A stretch of 64,000 nt of DNA. Source: Vanilla planifolia. Lineage: Eukaryota > Streptophyta > Magnoliopsida > Asparagales > Orchidaceae. Both the position numbers and the translations under genes were made by a program. The notes under the pieces are model-generated. The model was not told the origin of the DNA and did no database searches. It worked only from the letters and a program-made list of their open reading frames with translations. The stretch covers positions 169,764 through 233,763 of the forward strand of contig JAIUJO010000447.1 of assembly GCA_023846275.1 (NCBI GenBank). The letters run 5' to 3'. Below, one piece after another: positions 35,601 to 48,764 of this stretch. The stretch's first letter is position 1. Each line of letters opens with the position of its first letter.

Positions 35601-38600
35601 TAAATGAGAAAAGATTTTGCATATATTATAATATAATCAAATAAAAGCAAAATGATTAACTGAGATGAATTGTACATGAAGGTTGAATTCCATGATACTA
35701 TGGAGATCAAATATACTAATCTCAGTCTTCAAAATATACATATTTAATTAGGTAGAGCTAATTAAGATGAGTGCAATGATGTTTATTTCATCTCCATCAA
35801 ACCTCATTTAGAATTACTACGAATTATAAACTTTATTAAGTATATACTTAAAGAAACTTATATTAAAGTTGAAACGATATAAATTGAAAAAATATAACTT
35901 AACTAACTAAAAGTGATATAAAGGTCACATGAGAAGAGAATTAGAGTTTGAGAGCAATATAGCCAAATCAAAGGAGATAAAGTGTAGAATCCTTATTTTT
36001 TAAATTAGATTTGAATCAAAATATCTCCTAAATCATGTTAAAATCAAATAAATTAGTAGAGTGGAGTTTGGAAAAATTGGTGTGACAACATTTATTTGGC
36101 CTTCATTGAACCTTATTTGGAATCACATGAACTAATGAATCAAATAATAACAATAATTAATAACCAATTATTACTTTAATATTAAGTAGATATATATTGA
36201 AGTTGGAATGAGATAAATTAAAAATTGTGATACAAATAAATCAAAGACATATAATCGTCCCATGAGAAGAGATAAAGAGTTCATAGTAATATAGCCAAAT
36301 TAAAGAATAAATTTAAAGAAGTAGGTAAACATAAATAAGAAATTCTATTTCATAATATTGAGGAGATTGCACGGAAATCCTTAATCATAAAATTAGGTGA
36401 AAAAATGTCATATAAATTAAGCGAAACCTCTTTAAAATATAATATTTAGAAATACTTAAAATTATTATTTAATTAGACAGAGCTTATGGAGTTGAGTGTA
36501 ATGGCATTTGTTTCATGCCAATTGCACCTCATTTTGAAGGATTTTGAATTACAAAAGAAAATAAGAATACATAATAAAATATTATTGTTATTATATTATG
36601 TAGATATCTATTGAAGTTGAAATAAGATAAGTAGAAGCAATATGATATAACCAAATCAAGGAGATTTTAAATTCAAAAAGGAGAAGAATTAGAGTTTCAT
36701 AATAATATAACAACATTAAAGTGAAAAAAATTAAAAAATTGAGATAAATTTTATGGGGTAATTGCCTACTATGATTTTCAGGAGAAAGAGTGCAACAACC
36801 ATGATCATAAAATTTGTTATGTATGAAAAAGTATTACACAATGTGCCCAAATCCTAGTAATTAAAGTATCTTAAAAAATAAAAATTATTATTCAATGTGA
36901 TAATGCTTGACGATAGAAGTCTAATGACATTTGTTTCGTCTCATCGAACCTTGTTTTGAATTACTATGAATTACCAAAGTACTAAAAATAGTAGTTAATT
37001 ATTATTTTAATTCTAAGTAACTATGTATTCAAGCTAAAATAAAATAAATTAAAGCAATATAACGAAACCATAACTATGGAGATGTAAAGGTCAAATGAGA
37101 TGTGAGTTAGACTACCAAAACATCACAACTAACACAAAGCAAAACTTTTAAAGAAAATGAGATAACATTTATAAGAAAGTTGCACTCCAAGATATTTAGG
37201 AAATTGAGTGCAACATCTTAAATTACTAAATTAGATACAAATGAAAATGTCTCTTAAGGCATCCCAAAACCTTACAAAAATAAGTTTTTAAAAATCTACA
37301 AATGTGTTTTAATTAATAAAGCTCACTAAGATCAGTCAAATGACATTTTTTTCATTAGAATGGTATTACTTTAGAATAATTACAAACGATCATAGTTTAT
37401 AAGAATAAATGATAATAAAAAATTATTTTAAAGTTAAGTAAATATATAGTGAAGTTGAAATGAGATATATTGATGTAGTGTAAAATAAAAAAATAAAAAA
37501 GAAAGGTCAAACTAAAGGAGATTAGAAATTACATATTAATACAAAAAAAAGAAAGCAAAAAACTTAAAAAGATAAGATAAATTATACAAGAAGTTTAATT
37601 CCAAGATACGATGGAAATCGAGAGGGATACTATTTACTATCAAATCAAGTACATATTAAAAAGTCTCAAAATGGGTGCACCCAAGAAAATTACACATTTC
37701 AAATTATAAAAATAAATATTTAACATGATAAAGCTTATGAAGATGAGTTTAATAACGTTTTGTTTTCCTCCATTAGATCACATATGAAATAAATAGAAAT
37801 TATTAAAATAAGTAGGCATAAAAAATTATTATTCTAACATAAAATAAATATTTATTAAGGTTGCAATGAGATGGATTGAAGTGATACAACATAACAAAAT
37901 AAAAGTGATCTAAAAATCACATGATAAACAATGTAGTCTTATAGTATTACAACCAATTGAAAATGAAAAATTTGAAAAAATGAAATAAATTTTATGGGAA
38001 AAATGCAATCGAAGATATTAGAAAGATAATGTGTACGAGAGTTCTTTTTTGTAAAAAATGATATGAAATAAATGTCTCGTAAAGCATACCAAAATCCTAA
38101 AAAAAAAATTTAAAAATAAAAAAAGTAATTATTTAATTAGTTATAGACTACAAAAATGAGTCCAATGATGTTTCATTCATCTTGATGGACATCATTTTGA
38201 AAAACTAAGAATTACCAAACTAAATAAACTTAAATAAAAAAATAATTGCTTTAAATTTAATTAAATGTATAGTAAAAGTTAAGTTAGATATGTTGAGTAA
38301 TGTAATATAATAAATCAAAGACATGTGGAGATAAAATAAGAAGAGATTTACAACTACAAAATAAAATAAATAAGTCAGAATGAAAAATTTTTAGGAACAC
38401 AATAAATTGTAGGACAAGGTTGCATTCCAAGGTATTATGGAGTTCAAGGTTATCATCCTCAATCATAAAATTATATAAAAATCAAAATATGCCTAAAAAT
38501 ATGTAAGGAATCTAAGAATTTAAATAATTTAAAATATAAAAATAAATAGTTAATTGGTCACAGCTCATGGAGATGAATCTATTAATGTTAGATTCATCTC

Positions 38601-39025
38601 CATCATACCTCATTTGAAAGTGCTACAAATTCAAAATTAAATAATTAAAAAATAATAAATTTATCTTTTAACATCAAGAAAAAAGATAAAAAAGATAAAA
38701 TTAGATATATTGAACTAATATATTATAACAAAATTTGAAAGATATAATGTTTACATAATAGGAGTTTTAGAGTTTCATTGTTATTTAAGAAAATCAAAGA
38801 AAAAAATTGTAGTAGAAATCTACATTCCAAGCTACTAGGGAGATTTAAAGTTAGATCTAGAATCGTTAAATTAAGTACAAATCAAATATCTCATAATATG
38901 TGTGAAAATTATAAAAAAATTAAAATTTACAAATGAAGATTTAATTTGATAGAGCTCAAGAAAATTAGTTTTACAACAACTATTTGAAATTGACTAGACT
39001 TTATTTGGAATTGCTATGAAATATC
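32640..39025 (+). repeat. Tandem array 2, segment b (~16-17 monomers)
   Basis: Landmarks of the conserved hairpin segment fall near 32708, 33109, 33522, 33924, 34345, 34767, 35466, 35750, 36060, 36476, 36899, 37315, 37728, 38140, 38556 and 38950. Full-length spacing is 402-423 bases. A monomer near 35150 has lost the landmark and those around 35470-36060 are shortened. The copy at 38556 carries a perfect 15-bp inverted repeat. No coding sequence is supported. Confidence 0.9.
38567..38603. repeat. Perfect 15-bp inverted repeat, 7-base loop
   Basis: Arm 38567-38581 is ATGGAGATGAATCTA and arm 38589-38603 is its exact reverse complement, with loop TTAATGT. It sits at the conserved hairpin position of an array monomer, where other copies have weaker arms. 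Confidence 0.95.
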
Positions 39026-39675
39026 TAAAATTGCTCTTTCTCTATCACCTTGTTAAGACAAACAAGACTGACACTTCCTTTCATATAAGGCTTCACAAAG
39101 TGCTATGCCAATATATGATTGATAATTATTGTTATAAAAAATATAACTAATGCTAAAATACTTCTCATTTGCCTCCATAACAAAATAAGAGTCATAGTAG
39201 ATTGTCTAAATTTTTAGAAAGTTCTCTCTACTTTCTCATCTATCAAAGGATAAAATGTCATACAAAATCACTTTTTAGTACTAAAATCTTGATGAGTGGA
39301 TCTCTAGAAATGTGATGCTAACATGGGTCTTAGTTTGGAAAATTATTATTGATATAAAATAAAGCTTCACTACTTGTTTTATCTAGATTTTTACCAAAAT
39401 TATTATGACATTAGTTTAATTTATTAGTAGAAATGAAATATTTTAGCCAACTTTAAAATTATCACCAATATAGAATCATGTCTAAAGGGTGATCTAGGAA
39501 ATTCTTCCATAAACTCCAGAGTAATCTCTTCTTACTTCCACATTCGAGTATGTAATAGTTGTAATGATCCATATGGTTTTTTTCTCCCTCCACTTGTTAA
39601 CATATTAAAGAATTTTTTAACAAAGTCATACACATCTCCCTTTAGACTAGGATAACAAAATGTTTAATATAATGA
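39026..39675 (-). pseudogene. Ty3/gypsy integrase fragment inserted in the array
   Basis: Minus strand. It opens with FVKKFFNMLTSGGRKKPYGSL near 39625-39560, the remnant of the zinc-binding tail and K-PAGLLQPL. TRMWK-EEITLEFMEEFPRS follows near 39550-39490, matching P-WKWE-ITMDFV-GLPR. MILYW is in the position of DSIWVVVDRL. After degraded core sequence, NNYQSYIGIALCEALYERKC near 39140-39080 matches N-SYHSSIGM-P-EALYGRKCRSP. Gypsy integrase joins element cDNA to the chromosome. Catalytic residues are mostly lost. No other part of the element is next to it, so this is a partial copy. It cannot simply continue the RT fragment at 30.3-32.6 kb, because the order on the minus strand is wrong. Confidence 0.88.
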
Positions 39676-42600
39676 AATATAAAATGAATATTTAAAAAAT
39701 ATAATCAAATCAAAGGAATAAATTTTAAAAAATGAGATAAATTTTATGTGGAAGTTGCATTTTAGGACACTGAAGAAATTAGGAGTAATATCCTCGATCA
39801 TTAAATAAGGTACAAATTAAAATAGCTTATAAAAACATGTTAAAATTATAAAACATAAAATATCTACACATATATAAATGAAAATCTATTTGGATAAAGC
39901 TTGTTAAGATATGCCCACAGTTTATTTGGTCTCGATCTAAACACCTTGGCAATTAATTCAAATTACCATAGTAAATGAAGATAAATAATAATTTCATACA
40001 AATTATCAAAATAAATGTAAAAGTCAAATGAAAATACATTTAGCATTACATTACAATATAACTTAATTAAAAATAATTAATTGAGATAAACTGAACAATA
40101 AAATTGAATTCCATGATATAGAGGGGATCGAGTGCAAGAATCCCAATCATCAAATAAAGTATGAATCAAAATACCTCAAAAATCATTCCAAAACCCTAAA
40201 AAATAAATCATTTAGAAAAAAAATGAATAGTTAATAGGATAGAGCTCATTTACATTATTCAAACAATGTTTGTTGTTTCTCGATTGGACTTTTTTAGAGT
40301 TACTATAAATTACAAAAGTAAATAGGCATAAAATAACATTTTTTTACTTGAACATTATACAAAAATAACTAAAAGTAGAAATAAAATAACTTAAAGAAAT
40401 ATAATTAAAAAAATCAAAGAGATAAGGAGAACACATGATACAAAAGTTAGAGTTTCATAGCAATATAACCAAATCAAAGAAAAATAAATTATAAAAGGGA
40501 GATAAAATTTAAGGAAACCCTCCATTCCAAGAGACAATGGTGAATGAGCATAACATTCTCAATAATCAAATTATGTACAAATCACAATTTCTTATAATGC
40601 ATGCTAAAATCTTAAAAAATAAATATTTAATAATATAAAGTCAAAAGTTAGATAGAGTTTGCTAGGACTAATTCGTTGACCAAAATAAATAATTAGAAAT
40701 TAATCAAAGCAATATAATGGCCATTAGTGTAGAACAAAAGTTTCATAGTAACATATCCAAATCAAAGTAGAAAATTTGAACAAATGTGAAAATTTGAACG
40801 AGAAAATGCATTACAAGAATCTAAGGAGATCATGTGTAATATTCTCAATCTTCAAATATGATATGCATAGAATGTCTAGCAAAGCAAGCCATAATCCTAT
40901 AAAATAAAATTCTTAAATATAATAAAATTAATATTTAGTTGGATACAACTTGCTAAAATGAGTGCAATGATATTTTTTCCTTAATTTGACAACAATCTAA
41001 ATTGCTATGAATTATCAAAAATAATATGAATAAATAAAAAAAATCAATATCTTAATATTAAGAAAGTAAATGTTAAATTTGAAAAAAAAAATTAAAGCAA
41101 TGTAATGTAACTAAATAAAAGACATGTAAATGTAACATGATATGAGATATAAAGTTATATAATGATGCACTCAAATTAATGCAAAATATGTAAAAAAAAG
41201 AAGAAAAATTAGATAAGGATGTTACGTTCTGAGATACTAAATAGATTGAGGGCAGCAACCTCGACCATCAAAAAAATTCGAATCAACATGACCCATAATG
41301 TGCCAAACTATTATAATGTAAAATATAAGAATGTAATAAGACAATCATCTGGAGAATAGAGCTTATTGAGGTGGCAGCCAAAATAGTCGTTTCCTCTTGA
41401 TCCGACCATCATTTTAATTTACTATGAATTATTGAATTGAATAAGATTAAATATTAATAAATTGTTAATTTAATTTTTAAATATATATATATTAAAATAA
41501 TTATTAGATAAATTAAAGCAATGTAATATAAGTACGTCCATAACTTGTAACGGTCAATGAGAGGAGATGTAGAGTTACATATTCATGTAACAAAATTGTC
41601 GTGAAAGATTTGAAGAAATAATTTAAGATGTAACAAAAAATTGCTTTCAAAGATTTCCAGTTGGTCAAGCATGTCCTTAATGATTGAGTAAAAGATGATG
41701 CTAAATTTCTTATCAAGTTTACTAAAACAAAATAAAAGAAAATGTTAAAATTGAATAATAAATTAGACATAAGTTATTAAGGAGAGTGCAATGATATTTC
41801 CTTCATCTTTATTGAACCTACTTTGGAATTACTATGAATTACCAAATTAATTATGCACAATTATTAATGAATTACTACAAAATATATTAAATAAATGCAA
41901 TTAATATACCTAAATAAAAGTTATACAAAAGATAGTTGATAAAATAATTAAAGTTTTATTATAAGATAACCAAATCTAAGTGAAAACTTTGAAGTATGAT
42001 AATTAGGTGGTAAAATTACGTTCTATGATACTAAGGAGATTGAGAATAGCATCACCAAATGTTAAATCTTATATGAATCTAAATTTGTTGTAAAGCATAC
42101 AAAAATAGAAGAAAGTAAAATATTTTAAAAAAAAATAGAGTGACTATTTAGTTGGTTATTACTTGTTCAGATGAGTTCAATGACCCTCGTTTGAACTTGA
42201 TCGAACCTTGATTGAAATTACTATCAACTATTGTATAAAAACTTAAAAAATACATAAAGGCAAGAATAGAGAAGATTTATAGTTACATAGTAATATGACC
42301 AAATCCAAGCATAAAATTCTAAGAAATAAAATAAACATATTAGAAAGTTGCATTCTGAGATTCAAAATAGATGCCATGCGACACTATCTATCTTCAAATT
42401 AGTTATAAATCTTAATATCTCATAAATCTTACAAGATCATAGAAATTTAACATTTACAAGTTTTAAAAAATGTTTAATTTGATTGACCTCATTGTGTTTA
42501 GTCTATCGATAATTTTTAAATCACTTTCAGTCTTTGCATGGAATTTATACTGACTACCAAAGTGAATAGAAACAATTAAAAATAATTTATTACTTTAGTA

Positions 42601-45600
42601 TTAAGTGAATGTATATTAAAGCTAAAATGAGATAAATTGAAGCAAAGTAATATAACCAAATCAATATAATAAAAAATTCACATGAGAGAAAAATTAAAGT
42701 TTCGTGGTAAACTTACAAAATAAAAAGCAAAACAATTGAAGAATTGAGATAAAATTTACTTCAAAGTTACATTCCACGGTACTACGAAGATCGATCGCAA
42801 CACCCTCCATCAAAAAATAAGGTTTGAATCAAAATATCTTATAATTCCTTAAAAAAACATTGGAAAATTAAATATTTAGATATTTAAAAACATTTATTTA
42901 GTAGGGTATTATAGCTCATTGAGATTAGTCCAATGCCATTAATTTACACTCTATTAGATCACATTTTGAATTGCTAAAAATTACCAAATGAACAAGCATA
43001 AATAATAATTACGCATTATTTGTTGTTATTAACTAAATATGTATTAAACAAAAATGAGATAAAGTGAGGAAATTTAATAGAACCAAATCAAAGTTATGTA
43101 ATTGTTACACAAGAGGAGAATTAGGGTTTCATAAACATATAACCAAATCAAAATGAGACATTTGAAGAAATGAGATGAACTATTTAGAAAAATTACTTTC
43201 TAATGTACTTAGGAGATCAAGTGTAATATCCTCAATTATTAAATATTTTATGACTTATAATGATTTATAAAGCATTGCAAACCCTTAAAAATAAAAAATT
43301 TTAAAATATAAAAATTAATATTTAATTAGAGCTCACTAATTGAGTTAATAAATTTTTTCATCTTAATCAAATCTTTATTGCACTTACTCATAATTTTCAA
43401 AAAATATATGAATAAATAATTATGTATTATATTCAAATCATAGAGATGTTAAGGATACATGAATAAAAACTCACTGCAAAATTTTACTATAAAAAATCAA
43501 AGTGAAAACTTCAAAGAAATTATGTTAATTGTTTGGAATGGTTTCAATCCAAGATACAAAGATCTTATGTTACATCCTTGTATGTAAAATTATGTACAAA
43601 TAAAAATCATTCTCAAAGTGTACAAACATTGTCAAAAATAAAATATATAAAATCATAAAATGAATGTTTTGTTTGGTAGAGTTCAATCAAAAGTGTCCAA
43701 CGATGATTTTACTTACGGATTAGGCATCGCTTTGAACTTCTATGGACCACTAAAACAAATAAGCATAAATATTATTGAACTATAATTTTAATATTAAGTA
43801 AATATATACTAAAGCTAAATTAAGATAAATTGAAGTATTGTAAAATGACCAAATGAGAGTGATACAAAGGTCATCAATAGAAGATTTATAGTTACATAGT
43901 AATTAATCAAATAAAAATAAAATGTTTTTAAAATGAAAAATTTTATAATAAATTAGGATTGCAAGATACTAAGGAGATCACATGTATTGTCCTTAATCAT
44001 CAAATCAACTAAAAATTGCAACATCTCATAAAAAATTAAAACAAAACTTAAAAGTTAAATATATTAAAAAAGTAAAAAAAAATATTTTGTTACATAGGGT
44101 GCATCAAGATGAATCTAATGATGTCTATTTCACCTCAATTAAAACTTATTTAGAGTAACTATGAATTACACAACTAAATAGCCATAATCAATAGTAAATT
44201 ATTTGTTTAATATTAAGTAATTAAATATTAAATCTAACATGATATAAAATAAAATAATGTAATATAAATAAATCAAAGCCAAGTGAAGGTCACATGAGAG
44301 GAGATTAAGAGTTACATAATAATATAACCAAATTAAAGCACAAATTTTAAAACAATTTGGTAAGATATATGAGAAAGCTACATCCAAGGATCCTTAAGAG
44401 ATCACATGTAATATCCCTGATTATTAAATCATGTACAAAAAATAATGCCTCAAAAAGTAGGCAAGCGTTTAGAAAATAATAATAAAAAATATTAAAAAGG
44501 AGTGTTTAATTCGATAAAGATCATGAAGTTGAATGAAATGAAAATTATTACTTAAATATTAAGTAAATATATAATATAGATAATATTGGATAAATTGAAA
44601 TAATATAATATAACTAAATCAAAATGATATAAAGGTCACATAGAATAATAATTTCAAAGTAATATATCAAGATATTTAGGAGATTGAGTGTAATTTTATT
44701 GATCTTAAAATGCGATACAAACAAAATTAGTAGCCAAGCATGCAAAACTCCAAAAAAATGAAAATATTTAGAAATATTAAAAATTAATATCAAGTATTGT
44801 AGTGTTTTTTAAGATGAGAATAACATTTGATTTGTCACTTTCAAAAGTTGTTTGAAGTTATTACAATTTAAAAAATTATATAAACAAAAATAAAAATTAT
44901 TAATTATTTTAATATTAAGTAAAGAAGTATTAAAGCCAAAATGAGACAAATTTAAATGATTTAATAGAACCAAATCAAAGTGATTTAAATGTTAGGTGAG
45001 TGGAGCATTAGAATTTCATTGTAATATAACAAAACCAAAAAAAAAATATTAAGTAATGAGATAAACTATGTGGGAAGATTTCATTTGATGATAATATTGA
45101 CTTAGAGTGGAACATCTTGAATCTTTGAGTAAGGTACGACCCAAAATATCTCCTAAGCTATGTCAAAATGCTTATAAAAAGATATTTAAAAATATAAAAA
45201 TATTATGCAAAGAGACAAATGTCATTTCAATGTGTCCAATGACATTTCTTTCATACAAATTAGATCACATTTTTAATTATTATGATTTAACAAAGTCAAA
45301 AAGTATAAAAAATAATTTAATACAACCAAATAAAGGATTGTAAAGGTCAAATGAAAAGTTATTGAGTTATAATCTAATATAAATAAATAATATCAAAATC
45401 TTTAAAGAAATTAGTTAAATAGTTAAAAAAAATTACATTCCAAGACACTAAGTAGATTGAGAGTAATATCCTTAATCATCAAATAACGCAAGTTCTTTAA
45501 TGCCTCTTAAAGCTTGAAAAATCCTAGAAAATAAAAAAATAAAAAAATTTTAAAATACATATTTATTTATATAGTACATATTGAGATGAGTCAAAAAACA

Positions 45601-46335
45601 TTTGCTTTGTCTCGATCATACCTTAATTATGATTGCTATGAGTTATCAAAATAAATATACATTAACAAAGAATGTTATTACTATAATTTTATGAAATTGC
45701 ATTTTAAACCTAAAATGAGATAAATTTAAGTATTTTAATATAAAAAAATCGTGTTAATGTAATCCTCAGAAATAGAAGAATTATAGTTACATAGTAATAA
45801 AACAAAATCAAAGTAAAAAAAATTTCATGAAATGACAAAAATTATATAACAAAATTATGCTCCATGATACTAAGGAGATTGTGAGTAACATTCATACAAG
45901 AAAATGAAGCACTATAACATAGCCAACCCAAAGACATCTAATGGTCAAACGATTAGAGATTTTGAGTCATATAGTTTTATGACAAAATTATAGAAAAACA
46001 TTTTTCTAAATGAGATAAATTTTATAGAAAATTTCATTCCAAAGTATTCAAAAGTACTTAGTAGATCGAGCATAACATCATTGGTTATAAAGCCAAAATT
46101 AATCAAAATATGTCGAATCCTAAAAATAAAATATTTTGAATTGTAATACTTATTATTTAATTAAAAAAAGCACATTAAGACAAGTCTTATAATATTAGTT
46201 TTGTACTCATTAGACATCACTCAGAATTTTTATAAATTATCATATCAAACAAGCATAGATAATAATAAATAGTTATTTTAATATTAAATGAGAGATATTA
46301 AATTTGAAATGAGATAAATTAATGTAATGCAACTA
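39676..46335 (+). repeat. Tandem array 2, segment c (~17 monomers)
   Basis: Landmarks lie near 39893, 40239, 40654, 40942, 41355, 41770, 42154, 42481, 42908, 43326, 43675, 44095, 44513, 44797, 45213, 45572 and 46163. Short intervals (about 290-350) mark monomers with internal deletions. The 590-base interval before 46163 holds a truncated extra copy near 45930. Array sequence stops near 46335 at 'gagataaattaatgtaatgc'. Confidence 0.88.
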
Positions 46336-48764
46336 TGATAGCATTACTTTCTATCACAAAACTCTAATTCTTTTTTCTCTAATTTTAGAATTCAAATGGG
46401 CAAAACCTCCCTTAGATTTTTTCCATTTTTCTAATTTATATGCAGAAAAATACAATATTTATATCCATAACATGACAAAATCAGGTAGTTTATACTAATA
46501 ACTATTAACAACAATGCTATGAATCTAACAACTATAAGTAACAAAACTATCAAAAGATTTGCATGTCATTGTATTCATGGAGTCTTATAATATTACATAT
46601 ATTTTCATATATAGATACAATTTAAAGATCTCACATGATTAATAAAAAATTAAACATAACCATTGTACAAAAATCCTTTGTAGTTTTTGTTCTTTCCTTT
46701 CTTATTGGCTATTCTTTTCAATAATCCACTTTTAGTTGGTGTTCAATTGTACGTAAAATGTTAATGCAAAAAACACCTAAGCCAACCAGAATAACTTAGT
46801 ATACTATCTGTGATAGTAAACAAATATGCAGAATAAACAATAATTTGGGGCAATAACATATAAGTTCTAAACATAAACACAAACCATAGCATGTAGGCAA
46901 GAAAAAGATGATTCATGTTAGAATAGATGGGGGCAAATACGTTAAGTTGTTAAAGAAGAGCATGCTATGATATCTAAAAGATATGAAAAGCCTATACAAC
47001 TTTTTATTCTATTTTGTAATCTATTTCGTGGTATTTCTTACAGAAGTTTGTTTATACTTAACTGAGTACGCAATTCATGTTAGCAACCTTTCAAATTACT
47101 TAGTAAAATTAAAATACTCATTTATTGATTTATCATTTTATATTCTCATTATAAATCATCTGTTGTCTTATCATATTTTTTTTGCACATATATTTGTTAC
47201 AAATCTTAATAATGTGGCCTACATGGCCACCATCCATCCCATAATGGTAACGTCTCAATCTTTGTGGCTTATATGACTACTAGCCACCTTAAAATGTTAA
47301 ATCTCAATGTTGTGGCTTGTATGATCACTAGTCCCAAGAAAATTAGCCACCTCATTGTGGTAATATCTCAATCCTATGGCTTGTATAGACGTTAGTAATC
47401 CCATCATGGGAATACCGCAATCTTGTGGCCAGCATAATGCCTAGTGCTCTCATGGTTGTAATATCCCAATCTTATGGCCCACTTGGACATTAGCCAAAAA
47501 GAACATCACATAATAATTTTTTGGGAATTCATTGTTCATTCATGCCATTTAATCCTTTAAAAAACTTGTTGAATGAAAAATCCTTATTATACTCAACATT
47601 TTACCAACTCATGAAGTGTCGCACCTGAACAATTAGCAAACCAAAGAAGTTTACAAAGCAGTTATCGATGTTATACAAAACAAACTTAATTTTACAAGTG
47701 TACATTGCAATGAAATTATATATTCACATGTAAGTTCTAAATTTTAGTAATAAAAATACATCAAATATTTGTATATAGTATTTATGTTAGGGAGCTTATT
47801 GTCATGTAAGACTTTATATCAACATATGAGGACTAAAATTGACATATATTTATATATAATATTTAATCCAAATTGACTACCTCATAGGTTTTGTTATTAT
47901 TGTGATAGTTATGTAGTAGTTCAAATTTCTATTTTTATCAACATTAGCCTATCAATTCTAATTTTCTCTAAACAATTTATGGATCTTGGCAGTTGAAAAT
48001 TTTCAAAGTGTTAAATAGAGCTGTAGACTCATTGCATAAATTGTTTAAATACCCACTTTTTATCACCTTTTTAAAATTTTCACTTCTAAATGAAATCTTA
48101 CTTGTAAATTTCTATAACATTCCTTCCTAATCAATATAATAATCAAATAAAAACTAAAGTAAGGCTAAGGGCCATGATTATTTCCATAAATTAAAGATCA
48201 TTGCAGTTAGATTGTAAGAGGTAATCTAAAATTCTTTTTTCAATTTTCTAATGTTATGCATGTTCCTCAATAGTGCAATCAACTTCAAATACTTAATTCC
48301 TTCAAAAGGATGAATGCAATCAAAGTCTTTATCATCAACGAAGTGGATCTACAGGAAACTCCAAGTTTGTGAGCAAGAAATTTCTTTTAAAATTTTGCAA
48401 TGTGAAAGGAGATAGGAGGGGGAGGAAATGATAATCCTTATTTTTGTTTTACAAAAATAAGTTATGTATACATATATATATACTTATTAACTTTGATAAT
48501 TCATAGAATTTTGAAGTGAACTTTGATTGAGATGACATAAACATGGTTGGGCACTTCTCATAGACCTCTATTGAATAAATTCAACTTTATATTTTGCAAT
48601 ACTTTATTTTCTTACATGTTGGCTTGCATTGTGAGACTTTTTAATTCGTACTTCTATTGTTCATCAAAGGTTTTAGTAATATGAAAAATATGAAAGAAAT
48701 ATTAAGCTCAAAAGTTAGAAGAAATAGAGTTTGGTAGTAAGTTCCAAGATAGTAAAGAGAGATA
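46336..48764. other. Unassigned 2.4-kb insert in the array
   Basis: This sequence has no monomer motifs. It contains a 49-bp minisatellite at 47213-47497 and a 97-codon + frame at 46983-47276, which runs into that minisatellite and has no known similarity. It has no retrotransposon protein motif that I can see. By analogy with the other interruptions it is probably a transposon remnant or LTR, but neither terminal repeats nor a target-site duplication could be defined. Confidence 0.45.
47213..47497 (+). repeat. 49-bp minisatellite, about six copies
   Basis: Units start at 47213, 47263, 47311, 47375, 47424 and 47473, giving lengths of 50, 48, 64, 49 and 49 bases. Each begins T(G/A)TGGC(C/T) and most carry a TAG-CC core, then a C-AT-ATGG segment, and a closing AT-TCTCAATCT or AT-TCCCAATCT. 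The third unit has a 15-base insertion. The unit is richer in G and C than its surroundings. Confidence 0.88.

Noticed and set aside
30281-39675. A single gypsy element split by later array growth between 32.6 and 39.0 kb
   Set aside because: On the minus strand integrase would then come before gag, opposite to gypsy order, and the edges fall at different monomer phases.
46983-47276. 97-codon + frame with hydrophobic stretches
   Set aside because: It enters the 49-bp minisatellite and has no recognisable domain. Hydrophobicity is expected from T-rich DNA.
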